DNA from: Entoloma clypeatum
Taxonomy: Eukaryota > Basidiomycota > Agaricomycetes > Agaricales > Entolomataceae
DNA: 64,000 nucleotides
Assembly: GCA_963565915.1 (NCBI GenBank)
Contig: OY751487.1
Span: forward strand, 4,774,001-4,838,000
Direction: 5' to 3'
A program made the translations under genes and the position numbers. The stretch's first letter is position 1; each line of letters opens with the position of its first letter. Below the pieces are notes generated by a model. That model saw nothing but the letters and a program-made list of their open reading frames with translations, ran no database searches and had not been told where the DNA came from. Shown here one piece after another: positions 11,042 through 22,690 of this stretch.

Positions 11042-12335
11042 GCCGGTTTCGGAGAGGGTGGGGTGTAAGAGGGCCAAGTCTCCAGAGATGGCATTTCACG
11101 ATGGTTTTATATGAACAGAAAATTTGTTCAGTTTATCGGCCAGATTCGGTTCATCAATCAGGTCTTTTTTGGCTTATGATTGAGGTTCGCGAGGATTTCA
11201 TTGGCAACAGAAGCTACTTACCTACTTACGTTCTTATGTAACGTGTTCGCCTAAAGCTTATCCCCGTTTCGCCGTCGTTCAATGGACAACGGGCCTGGGA
11301 CTCCGAATCGTCACTCGATCGAGTACTCTAAGCAGCACTGCAAACCTACCATCCTATCAAGAAGTTGAACGGAGTCAACAGTTTGACTCGAAAAGTTCCA
11401 AAAGAGAAACTAGAGAATCCTGGCGAATTCCCCGTTCTCGAATCCGCAACCTGCCAGAGAAGGACAGAAGAAGCGCGGAGCGACGATGAGATGCATGGTG
11501 GATGCGTGTATACTTCGATATGAATTTGTTTTCAACGGGATCCAGCAAGGCTCAGGCAAGGAAGCATAGCAACAGACAAGTCAAACGGCATGAAACCACG
11601 GCTACCAAAGCAAGAGGTTAATTCAATCTTTTGTGAGTCGCTGATCAACGGCTGGCCACCATTGCACATGTACGTATACATAATGATTCTTACCGTCCTG
11701 CCTACTTGGAATTCTGGAAGAGCCTGGATCAGTGGCTCCGTATGAGTTCGTTTGGGCAGGGAGTAAGTAGCTATGGAGAGGAAGGATGGCAGTGTAAGGT
11801 AGAAGTTCGCCGATTGGCAGAAAAATCAAACGGTAACAGAAACGCATCGTGGAGAAGGCCTGTGAATTTTACCTTCTTTCTCGCGGGAGAATCAATAGGT
11901 AGTTGAGTTAGGCGAACAGGCAGCGATCTGAGCTACAACCATGGTTATTATGATAGGTCAAGAGAAGTTGGATCAAGGAGTCACCCCTTCGTCACTCGTG
12001 GTTTGGGACCTCTAGACGTTTGATCAGGATAGCTCTGAGGAAACTAGTTTCAGAAGAGTCAATGTGAATAGCGGCGGGTTAAAGACAGGCTGGTAAGGCA
12101 ACCTTACCGTCAAGCTGAGCGTTTTCCGTCAGGTAAACTCGTAGGAAAATGGTAAGTAAATCACCTTGTTATTGTTGGTGGGTCAGAGGACGAAAGATAA
12201 GATAAGATGAACAACCCAACAGACGTTGTACATGTTTATTCCGCCTATTCTCGGCCGTGGTTGGATAACGAAAAATTTGTTTTGAAAGGTGGACCACCCG
12301 TATAGCACAGAAGTCGCCCTACATTCATCCAACTG
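11042..12335. other. Intergenic, shared upstream region of two divergent genes
   Basis: 1.3 kb lie between the transporter start and the fibrillarin start. No convincing gene or RNA seen. It must hold both promoters. Confidence 0.55.
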
Positions 12336-13577
12336 ATGGCATTCGGTACGTCCCCGACCGATACATCATACACTCTAAACAACAATCATCTGTTTTCAGG
12401 AGCACCTGGTGGTCGTGGCGGATTCGGTGGGCGAGGAGGCGGGGGAGGACGGGGGAGAGGAGGAGGAGACTGGGGTGGGGGAGATCGAGGTGGCCGGGGT
12501 GGATTTAGAGGTGGCCGCGGCAAGTGTTGTTCACCCATGCTGAATTGCTGGGCTCACTTTCTTTGTTGAACTCCAGGAGGTGGAGGTGTTCGTGGAGGTG
12601 GTGTCCCATCTCGAGGTGGCCGAGGCAGGGGTGGTCCCCCGGCGCGCGGTGCACGAGGGGGGCGCGGCGGACGCGGGGGCGCAAGAGGCGGTGCGAAGAC
12701 GGTCCTGGAGCCACACAGGCACCCTGGCGTCTTCGTCGCCAAAGGCAAGGACCACATGCTGGTCACTAAAAATCTCGTACCCGGGGAGTCGGTCTACGGA
12801 GAGAAGCGGATATCGATTGATGGCGACGTGGAAGGGACAAAGACGGAGTACCGCGTGTGGAATCCGTTCAGGAGCAAGCTGGCTGCGGGTGTGTTGGGCG
12901 GCCTCGACAATATTTTCATTCATCCTGGTAAAAAGGTTTTGTACCTTGGTGCTGCAAGTGGAACGAGCGTCAGCCATGTCGCTGATATTGTTGGTCCAGT
13001 GAGTTTCACATTTCTGATTCCATTAGGTGGCGTCTTATGTACATATTGTTTTGTCTAGGAGGGCATCGTCTATGCTGTGGAATTCTCGCCGCGGTCTGGT
13101 CGTGATCTGATCAACATGGCGAAAAAACGAACTAATGTTATTCGTACGTCGTGATCAACATTCCGGATTATTGACGTATTTACTTGACTTTCACAGCTAT
13201 CGTCGAGGACGCTCGTCTTCCCAATAGATACCGGATGCTGCTGTCGTCGGTCGACGTTATCTTCGCTGACGTTGCACAGCCAGACCAAGCCCGTATCGTC
13301 ATTCACAACGCCCAGAGTTTCCTGAAAGACGGAGGTCATGTTCTCATTTCCATCAAGGCGAGCTGTATCGACTCGACCGCCCCCCCCGAAACCATCTTTG
13401 CTTCCGAAGTTCAAAAACTAAAAGAATCACAATTCAAACCGATAGAACAGGTTACTCTGGAGCCTTATGAGCGAGACCATGCCATGGTGTCTGGTGCGTT
13501 CTGTCTGGCACATTTTTCCAAAGCGCTTTGTTGATGCATATCCAGCTGTCTATCAACGGCATCAAAAGGAGGACTAA
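12336..13577 (+). CDS. NOP1: Fibrillarin, box C/D snoRNA 2'-O-methyltransferase
   Basis: Nucleolar methyltransferase of box C/D snoRNPs, which 2'-O-methylates rRNA and methylates histone H2A Gln. Six exons (12336-12345, 12400-12519, 12577-12998, 13059-13151, 13197-13493, 13546-13577) join in frame to about 320 aa. A Gly/Arg-rich N-terminal GAR domain is followed by [46 protein letters not shown] and the SAM-binding [17 protein letters not shown]. Then come [39 protein letters not shown] and [14 protein letters not shown]. The second intron (12520-12576) has a GCAAGT donor and is GC-AG. A GT at 12524 would put the GAR domain out of frame. The last exon gives the tail [10 protein letters not shown]. 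Strongly conserved family, high confidence. Confidence 0.95.
12520..12576 (+). other. GC-AG intron in fibrillarin
   Basis: The only splice pair that keeps the Gly/Arg repeat in frame across the gap starts with GCAAGT at 12520 and ends CTCCAG at 12576. The exon before ends in phase 1 (G) and the next starts GA, giving Gly. GCAAGT is the usual consensus for the minor GC donor class. Confidence 0.75.
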
Positions 13578-13894
13578 TTCATCGTACATATTTCTTTTAC
13601 CCCCCGTTCTCTCCGCGTGTTCTTCATCTTTGCTGAGCTGCGTTATCTTTTGTACAAGTCTACCTCGTATAGCTTGTCCCTTCCGTTCCCTGCCCTCGGG
13701 TATAATTGAATTGTGTAAACCCCACAGGGATGATAGGCTTCGGGGAAAACATATATCCAGTTTTCCGATTCAGACGTGGCAAAATGATCATGTGCCTGGC
13801 ACTGTATTTCCTCGTAGACGCCCACAGTCGACGTCCCCAGATCGACCCCTACGACTGCTGCTGGCGGTCTTAAATTTCTCCTAAAAGTGGGTAG
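13578..13894. other. Short intergenic gap
   Basis: Lies between the fibrillarin stop and the PMT start on the same strand. Nothing recognisable beyond the 3' end and the promoter these genes need. Confidence 0.6.
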
Positions 13895-16800
13895 ATGAAA
13901 CCAGCTGCAGTTGCCATTGATTTCGGAACGGCCGACTCCGACACCCGCTCACAAACCTCATCTGAATTTGAGGAGATACCATATCCCTCCCACAACACGG
14001 CCGCCTTTCGCAGAGAAGAAGAGCTGCCGTTGCATTATATGTCAGAGGAGACTGCTCGGAGGAGGACAGTCAGACTAGCCCCGGACGGCAGCGCAATGTA
14101 CGACGAAAAGAGACATGTGGACGAGTGGGATGACGATGGCAAGAAATTCCGGGCGGTGAAGAATCGTGTGGGCAGTGGTCGGCTGCCACAGCATCCTACA
14201 CCTCCAGCGACAAATCTAGTACGTGCACCGCTCGAAGCATCCTCCTCTCCACGTAGCCCAGCCCTAACTTTTTTTTTTTTTAACACTAGAAAGAATTCCT
14301 CTTCCAGAACAACGAACACGTCCCAGCCATCATCTACACCCTCCTCTCCTGCTGGACGCGGTTCCACAAAATCGGCGCGTCGAAGGTCGTCGTCTGGGAT
14401 GAAGCCCACTTTGGCAAGTTTGGCTCGCACTACCTCAAGCGCGACTTTTACTTTGATGTCCACCCGCCGCTGGGCAAGATGTTGGTCGGCCTCGCGGGCG
14501 CGCTGGCTGGGTACGATGGGTCGTTTGACTTTGCGAGTGGGGCGGAATACCCGGATAATGTGCCGTATGTCGCGATGCGGGTGATGTTGGCGATGTTTGG
14601 GGTGGGGATGGTGCCGCTGGGCTGGTATACCGCGGTGGAGCTGGGGATGAGTCAGTGGGCTTGCCATCTTGTGGCTCTGATGGTTCTCTTCGGTGAGTTG
14701 GTCTGAGGTGGATGAATGTGTTGTGAGCGTTTGCTGATATTTCGCAATCAGACGTTGGCTGGCTTTGTATTTCGCGGTTTATTCTCCTGGATTCGATGCT
14801 TCTGTTCTTCACTTTCCTTACCGTCTTTTGCTTGACTAAATTCCATAACCAACAATACCAGTGCGTATCTCAGTCATCTTGCTTCAACTGTTATTCATTG
14901 TTCGACAGGTCTTTCTCCATCGATTGGTGGATATGGCTATTCTTGACTGGTTTCTCCATCGGCCTTGTAACAAGGTCTGTTTTCATTGGCTCATCGTCGT
15001 TGTGACACCTCTAATGCTAACAACAGTGTCAAAATGGTTGGTCTATTCGTGACTGCCCTCGTCGGCATCTACACTATCGAAGATCTTTGGGATAAATTTG
15101 GCGATTTGAAGATGCCAGTGGTCAGTCCTCTCTCTTGAAAGTGTTCCCATCTTCCGGCTAATAGGTGTTTTCCAGCGCGACCAACTAAGGCACTGGGGAG
15201 CAAGGATTATATGTTTGATCATCGTCCCTATCCTTGTCTACATGGCGTCCTTCAAACTCCACTTCATGGTCCTCAATCATTCTGGGCCAGGCGATGCTCA
15301 AATGAGCTCCCTCTTCCAAGCTAACCTTGTCGGCAATGACTTCTCCAAGAATCCTCTCGGTTTGTTGCTCCAACATGTACCTCATGCTTCATCTCCTCAC
15401 CTCTAACGCAGAAATCGCCTATGGCTCGAAGCTGACCCTCAAAAACATGGGCTGGGGCGGTGGCCTCCTCCACTCTCATGTGCAGGCTTTCCCCGTCGGT
15501 TCAGGGCAACAGCAAGTGACGTGTTACCACTACAAAGACGACAACAACCATTGGGTCGTTCTCCCGCGCTGGGATGAACCAGAGTACAACCCGAACGACG
15601 AGATGGAGTTCCTCATGCACGGGGACATCATCCGCCTCTCGCACGCGCCCACTGGTCGCAACCTCCACTCCCACACCGTCGTCGCACCGGTCACGAAGCT
15701 CAACTACGAAGTGTCCGGGTACGGCAACGCCAGCCTCGGCGATGTGGGCGACTACTGGCAGGTCGAGGTGGTGGATGACATCGTACAGGGAAAGAAGGTG
15801 GACAGGATCCACTCATTGACGACGAGGCTGAGGTTCCGCCACCACCAGCTTGGGTGCTATCTGCGCGCTGCGAATGCGATTTTGCCGCAGTGGGGATTCA
15901 AGCAGGTGGAGGTTAGCTGTGATAAGGAGAATAATCCTCTGGATGCGCATACATATTGGAATGTGGAGAGTCATTGGAACGATCGGCGTACGTGGTTTTT
16001 TTTTCTTCTTTTTTTTGCTCAGCGGACCACACTCACTCTGTTGAACGTCTAGTTCCCGCTGCTGATGTGAAGTACTACCGCTCTCCCTTCCTGCGCGACT
16101 TTTGGCACCTCAATGTTGCGATGATGACATCCAACAATGCGCTCGTACCTGATCCGGATAAAGCAGATATCCTGGCGTCTAAGCCGTTCGATTGGCCGTT
16201 CCTTCATCTCGGCCTGCGGATGTGCGGATGGGGTGATCAGCAGATCAAGTATTATCTTTTGGGGACACCCATCATTGCATGGGGCGGGGCGCTGAGCTTG
16301 ATCCTCTCGCTGCTTGCGCTTGGGGCGTATATCTTGAGGAGGCAGAGGAAGTATATTGATATGGATGCTCGTGAGTGGCCTTTTTTAAAACAAGTCGGGG
16401 CCTGTCATTTTTCATGCGTGTTGTCTACTAGATGAATGGGATCATTTCTTGTATGTCGGGAAGATCGCGTTCTTGGGGTGGGCTCTCCATTACAGTGAGA
16501 ACAAGGTCGATTTTTTGATTCCGTTCTGTTGCATGCTGACGATGGTCTGTCTGTCACGTAGTACCCTTCTTGATCATGGGGCGAGTAACCTACGTCCACC
16601 ATTACGTGTGTAAAAACCTTTCCTTCTGGAGATATACCTTGCTGAAAGGATTCGTTCTTCCTTTCTTGCTAGCTTCCGACGTTGTACTTCTCCGTCCTCA
16701 TGCTTGCCCACATGCTGGACCACTTTGTGTTCTCCGCTCGCCAGCTTTCGCAGCAAACGAAGCTCGTTGCCTTTGGCATCTGCGCTTCCTCTATTATTGG

Positions 16801-16964
16801 CACGTTTTGGTGGTTCAAGGGCCTGGCTTTTGGCATGTCGGGTCCGATAGAGGATCATTGGGGGTTGGCTTGGCGTAAGGTTAGTCATTCTGTTTTTTCT
16901 GTTTGTTAGTTTTTTGAATGTGGGATCCGTTTTTTTCTAGAGCTGGAATATTTACAATTACTGA
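13895..16964 (+). CDS. PMT2: Dolichyl-phosphate-mannose--protein mannosyltransferase, PMT2 family
   Basis: ER multi-pass enzyme that transfers mannose from dolichyl-P-mannose to Ser/Thr of secretory proteins, usually as a PMT1/PMT2 heterodimer. From the ATG at 13895, a ~100-residue cytosolic N-terminus leads into TNLNNEHVPAIIYTLLS. KVVVWDEAHFGKFGSHYL follows with the catalytic Asp-Glu of the first lumenal loop, then FYFDVHPPLGKMLVGL, ISRFILLDSMLLFFTF and VKMVGLFVTALVGIYT. The MIR region contains LLHSHVQAFPVGSGQQQVTC, HGDIIRLSHAPTGRNLHSH and LPQWGFKQVEVSC. The C-terminal TM block contains FDWPFLHLGLRMCGWGDQQ and TYVHHYLPTLYFSV. The end after the last intron is AWRKSWNIYNY. The assignment to PMT2 rather than PMT1 or PMT4 rests on the HGDIIRL...TGRNLHSH and VEVVD wording of the MIR repeats. 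About a dozen short introns. Confidence 0.88.
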
Positions 16965-17453
16965 AAGAACCCTTTTTTTCGTGAACTTTCGAGGGCGGAC
17001 TATATTATTAGTTTTCAATTCGGGTAGTGGACTACCAGAGTGCGTATTATAATTGAGCCGTTACATCGCTTTTTGGGTGTCCCGCGGGCGCTGAAGGTCG
17101 AACCAATATCACCGAACTTGATGTTTGAGTAGGTGACCTGGGCGTTGGGGGTTCTGCGCCTATTATTCGGCTGGAGGCGAGGACAACGCGAATTGCTGTA
17201 ATGGCAAACACATCATCACCATCGAGAGGTGTATCACTCCATCTAGTTGACAATCGTGTGGTGTAAATGGAAGGAACCCGCTGAGAGTGTGCCGGCGGGC
17301 TTCCCAGCCTGGTGAATCGTGGAATTGAATAGGGCAATCGCGAATTTACTGACAGCTTCTCATCACTCATGCAGCTCAGACGCGTAATTGGTAGATTGGT
17401 AGATTGTGAGAAGAATTGTACTAGGGGTACAAGTGTGCGCGTGTCGTAGCAGA
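16965..17453. other. Convergent intergenic gap
   Basis: Lies between the 3' ends of PMT2 and the ATP synthase epsilon gene. No gene or repeat seen. Confidence 0.55.
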
Positions 17454-17780
17454 TTATGCTGCAGCCTTTTCCCTTGCGATTTCCTCGCTCAAGGTAACCT
17501 GTCAGGTCATAACATTGAAAATACAGTAACATGACGTGGGTTTTGTGTCTGTACGCACCTGAATCGAACCGAGTCCATTCTCCCACCGTTGATACTTCAA
17601 GGACGTGAGTCCTCTCTTCTCAGCCGCAAGACGTTCCTCCTCCTTGAATGAGGAGCGGACTGCCCGTGCAGTGATTTGGGCGTACTTGTTGTAACTGGAC
17701 ATTTACATTCAGCAGCAGCCACTATTGAGAGAAAAAAACGAGAAAACACACGTGAAGACGTTGCGCCAGGAGCTGCTCAT
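17454..17780 (-). CDS. ATP15: Mitochondrial F1Fo ATP synthase epsilon subunit
   Basis: A very small three-exon gene. Exon 1 reads MSSSWRNVF and ends with a GTGTGT donor. Exon 2 reads TYNKYAQITARAVRSSF onward to RWENGLGSIQ. Exon 3 reads VTLSEEIAREKAAA and a TAA at 17454-17456. About 69 aa, normal for the family (yeast Atp15 is about 60). The WR..Y.Y...A..A..VR.S.K motif and the ALKYQ.WENG block are typical of fungal epsilon subunits, which sit at the foot of the F1 central stalk in the matrix. No separate presequence, as expected. Start chosen because upstream sequence in frame has no conserved residues. Confidence 0.88.
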
Positions 17781-17954
17781 CGTGTCGAATAATGTTGGTG
17801 GAAGAAGAAATTTAGAATGTGAGCTGGTTTCCGCGATAGTCCGAGTTGCCACGTGACTCTCTGACTTCCATATTTGGACAACTGTTGTCATCGCTTATTC
17901 AATATCTAGCCCACCGTCATCATCTTAGCTTGACCCCTTTTTAAAACTTTCTGG

Positions 17955-17966
17955 CCCCCCCCCCCC
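17955..17966 (+). repeat. Run of 12 C just upstream of the Rab start
   Basis: A homopolymer lies 2 bases before the ATG of the Ypt4-like gene, so it sits in the 5' UTR directly next to the start codon. Its length could be a sequencing artefact or polymorphic. Confidence 0.7.
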
Positions 17967-17968
17967 GG

Positions 17969-19113
<1,145 letters not shown>

Positions 19114-19470
19114 CGACGGCAACCAACCTCAGTTGCACACAGTGATGATGGTGATGATGACGATAATGATGATGTATACCACTGTAAGTAGTGTACTTTT
19201 TTTATGCCAAGACATTGTATGTGACGGTAAATGTTTGGCGGTGGAGGAGATGAGAGATATTTACAAGATGATGATTAGAACTAATGTACCTAGAGTATGG
19301 AAAATACATGATGCGCTGTCTGTTAGTCCCAGAATCCACGCGGAATCCCCCAAAAATGAATGAAAACATGAAATAAGTGTGATGGTAGTTGTGAGCGTAA
19401 TAGGATCCAACGATGCGTTTATGTAGAATCGGAACCCAACAGAACAAGAGATTTCCAAAATCCCCGAGGT
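19114..19470. other. Convergent intergenic gap with an ATG/GATGAT-rich stretch
   Basis: Contains a GATGATG-like low-complexity stretch at about 19143-19178 after the Rab stop. No gene seen. Confidence 0.55.
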
Positions 19471-20070
19471 TCACACCGTCCGCCGTCCCAATGACTTGGC
19501 ATATTCGCCCAGCTGCTGTACAAACCCAAAATTCGGATCCGCAGCTCTCCGTTTCGACTTGATGAACTGCACCGCCTGCACGGGCGTCCACCCGTACTGC
19601 GCGATCAGGAACGCGGCAACGACGCTGACGCTCCGGCTTATGCCCTCGGCGCAGTGCACCAGCACACGCGCTTCGGGGCTGCTACGCAGCGCGTCGCGTA
19701 TCCACGCCGTCGTCATCGGCAAGTGCGCCGCCAGCTCCGCAAACGGGAAGTCCTCGACGCGGATTTGGAGGTGCCGCAGGGGCTGTGTTGTGTGGAGGGC
19801 GGATTCGGGGGGGATGAGGACGCTGCTGGACATGGCGGAGACGATGTGTGTGATGCCGTGTGATGAGAGGCAGGCGGCGTTTTCTGCAAAGGAGAGGTTG
19901 GAGACGTAGAGCCGTGGTATTATCTCGGTGGCACCGTTTGATGAGCGTTGTTGGTAGTTGTATGTTTGTGGTGAGTTTGGGAAGGACGGTGTGATGGTGG
20001 ACGAGATGTTGATGGAGGGTTTGGACGATGATTGCGGCCGTTGTCTGCGTGTGGAAGGGTGGTGCGACAT
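19471..20070 (-). CDS. Dual-specificity protein phosphatase
   Basis: An intronless 199-aa frame. A Ser/Thr/Pro-rich N-terminus of ~45 residues is followed by the catalytic fold: EIIPRLYVSNLSFAEN, the conserved GITHIVSAM, DFPFAEL (general-acid Asp region) and the P-loop VHCAEGISRSVSVVAAFL. The P-loop fits HCxxxxxR with Cys nucleophile and Arg. QAVQFIKSKRRAADPNFGF follows. This is the normal layout of small atypical DUSPs that dephosphorylate phospho-Tyr/Ser/Thr or phosphoinositides. The substrate is unknown. No signal peptide or TM. The lack of introns is unusual among neighbours, which carry several each. Confidence 0.9.
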   Translation of the reverse strand: MSHHPSTRRQRPQSSSKPSINISSTITPSFPNSPQTYNYQQRSSNGATEIIPRLYVSNLSFAENAACLSSHGITHIVSAMSSSVLIPPESALHTTQPLRHLQIRVEDFPFAELAAHLPMTTAWIRDALRSSPEARVLVHCAEGISRSVSVVAAFLIAQYGWTPVQAVQFIKSKRRAADPNFGFVQQLGEYAKSLGRRTV

Positions 20071-21090
20071 TTTTGTGGGCGTTGTGTTGGTGATGAAAGG
20101 ATGGAGAGGAAACTAATAGAGGAGGGAGCAGGAGTTAATAAGCCGATCTTTGAGGAAGCTTTGATCAAAGAAACCGCAGTGGCACGAAGAGTCCAAGGGG
20201 ATAATGGATGAAGAGGGGATTCCACTGGAGCAGTGGCTCCGGTGACTATAAGAGATGAAGGTGAGACTTACCCTAGTGGCGATCTTCGCGCAAGACATGG
20301 GAAGGGTAAACGAGAAGCGCCTTTTAATAATATTCTTTGGCAGGAATGATATCGAGGCTGGGGTGTTGATCGACGCCGAGTCCAAGTCCCGAGTGGACTT
20401 AAGTAGCTATTGGCGCTAGGTGGGAAAGTCGACGGGGACGGGGGGGGAGGATGGATTTGGGGTGGATTCTTGTCAAGGAACTGTAAATTTTGTGAGGCAC
20501 AGAAGGAGGGCTTAAATCTTTCGGGGAAGGGAAAGGGGCTGGCAATTTAAAAGCCCAAAGCGGGTTGATATGAAGCAACCATGGGGGTCCCTGATGTCCA
20601 GTGCTGGTTAGCCACCATTGAGCATGTTGTCAGGAAATTCCATAGCCGGCGCCCGGAAGAAAGGTCCCAAAGATGCAAATTGACTGCAGAACATTGAGCC
20701 CAGGCAACAGAAACTGTCGAAGCTGTGTCGTCGGAGACTTATCGGGGCCTTGCCTGGACAACCCGGAGAACAGCCGCACACCGGATCGGAGGTCGGATGC
20801 TGCTCCAGTTTCATCAAGATCAATATCGGGATCCGACCCGCAAATCTGCAGAATATCAGGGGCGTCAACAAAAGCTCGAACATGAAATGGCTGGATTTCC
20901 TCGTTCAAAAGACATAGCGTCACATATTAAGATGGTATCCATGTATTTGTGTACATTCAGTCGGAGAAATCCTGGCGTACAGAGTGAAAAGAAACGAAGC
21001 AAGAAAGTGGACATGACCAGGGTGAACATGTGAACGAAGAGACAGTGATTGCCCTATCAATTCCGGAAAATCCGGGGTGGGGCCCGTCCT
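20071..21090. other. Intergenic, no supported gene
   Basis: 1 kb upstream of the phosphatase and downstream of eIF4A (both on minus). Open frames here lack coding character. Confidence 0.55.
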
Positions 21091-22690
21091 TTAGATAAGA
21101 TCGCTGTATAATCGGCGCATCAAAAAATCAAAATCTAGGGAAGATAATCAGTGGGAGGAACTCACGCGACGTTGAGAGGCATCTCGTCAATCTGTGTGTT
21201 GTAGAACTCTGAGGCAATCAATCAGTACAGTGGTATCAGTAAGACAATTGAAGATGGGGGCTTACGCTCAATGTCGCGCAACATTCGAACGTCCTCTGTG
21301 GTGACGAAATTTATGGCGACGCCTTTGCGACCGAAACGTCCACCTCGGCCGATGCGATGGATGTAGTTCTCGCGATTGGTGGGGAGATCATAGTTGATAA
21401 CAAGGGAAACTTGCTGAACGTCGATACCACGGGCCAGCAGGTCTGTCGTGATGAGGACACGGGACGAGCCTGAACGGAATTCCTTCATCAGAACTTCACG
21501 CTGCTTCTGTTCCATGTCGCCATGCTATTACACCGCCGGAAAAAAAATTAGCAGATGTCAAAAGCATATCAAACGCAGTTCTCACCATAGCCGAGACGGT
21601 GAACTCACGAGAGTGCATCTTCTCGGTGAGCCAATCGACCTTTCTCCGCGTGTTGCAAAAGATGACAGCCTGGGTTATTGTCACCGTTTCATAGAGATCG
21701 CAAAGGGTATCTAGCTTCCACTCCTCCTTCTCCACGGCAATGTAGAATTGCTTGATACCCTCGAGCGTCAACTCATCCCGCTTGACAAGAATCCTGACAG
21801 GGTCCCGCATGAATTTCTTGGTCACTTCTAACACATCTGCGGGCATCGTAGCCGAAAGGAGGACGACCTGGGTATCTTGGGGGAGAAGCTGGAACACTGA
21901 CGGGGAGGATTAAGTGGAGAAGATTCCCCATGACTCAGATTACTCACCCTCGTAGATCTGGTCCTTGAAACCACGCGACAGCATCTCATCGGCCTCATCA
22001 AGACAGAAGATCTTGATACTGTCTGTCCTGAAGGCCCTACGGTTGATCATGTCAAACACCCGTCCTGGGGTTCCGACAACGACATGAACGCCTTCTTGCA
22101 GCTTGGCCATATCTTCACGAACGTTGGTACCCCCGACACAGGCATGGCACTCTATGTTCAGGTAGTCCCCGAGGGCGATGACGACTTTTTGGATTTGCTG
22201 GGCAAGCTCGCGGGTAGGAGCGAGGATCAACGCCTGCGTACCCTTGACAGACATGTCCAGCTAAGGGAAGAGTTGGAGTAAGTGGACAAGGGACAAAGCG
22301 GAGACGCGATCTTGCCGAACCTGTTGGAGAATGGAGATGGAAAACGTGGCGGTCTTGCCAGTGCCAGACTGGGCCTGCGCGATGACATCGTGGCCCTTTA
22401 CGACGGGGACAATGGCGCGCTGCTGGATCGCTGAAGGTCGCTCGAAACTTTGCGATGGGGGGCGATCAGCCTCTTGGTGCCTTTAACCCTTGGAAGTAGC
22501 ATACCCATAGGCATAGATACCGCGCAGCAGCTCCGCTTTCAGATCCATATTATCGAAACTGAAACGGAGGATCAGCTTCTATTACTGGTCTACACAGACA
22601 CAGAGGGCTGACTTGTCTACTACCTGGTCCCAATTCGACTCGATCTCCTCAGCAGCGACATCCTGGAGTTCCTCACTAAGATCGACCATG
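21091..22690 (-). CDS. TIF1: Eukaryotic initiation factor eIF4A (DEAD-box RNA helicase)
   Basis: ATP-dependent RNA helicase of the eIF4F cap-binding complex that unwinds 5' UTRs in the cytosol. It reads [20 protein letters not shown], then [18 protein letters not shown] (Q motif), AQSGTGKT (I), PTRELAQQI (Ia), TPGRVFDMI (Ib), DEADEM (II), SATMP (III) and [14 protein letters not shown] (IV). [13 protein letters not shown] (V), [18 protein letters not shown] (VI) and [17 protein letters not shown] complete it. The final DLI comes from a short last exon ending at TAA 21091-21093, reached by a GTGAGT donor and a TATACAG acceptor. About 399 aa, the family length. The last residues and [10 protein letters not shown] separate it from the related FAL1/eIF4AIII group. 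Motif VI has Gly where most homologues have Ser (HRIGRSGRFGR), a mild oddity. Confidence 0.92.

Noticed and set aside
12531..12977. Minus and alternative plus frames across the GAR region
   Set aside because: Low-complexity shadow of the fibrillarin Gly/Arg repeats.
14035..14667. 210-codon minus frame
   Set aside because: Antisense to conserved PMT2 coding sequence.
17555..17600. tRNA-like T-arm GGTTCGATTC on minus
   Set aside because: Belongs to the coding exon of the ATP synthase epsilon gene; no acceptor stem or anticodon arm around it.
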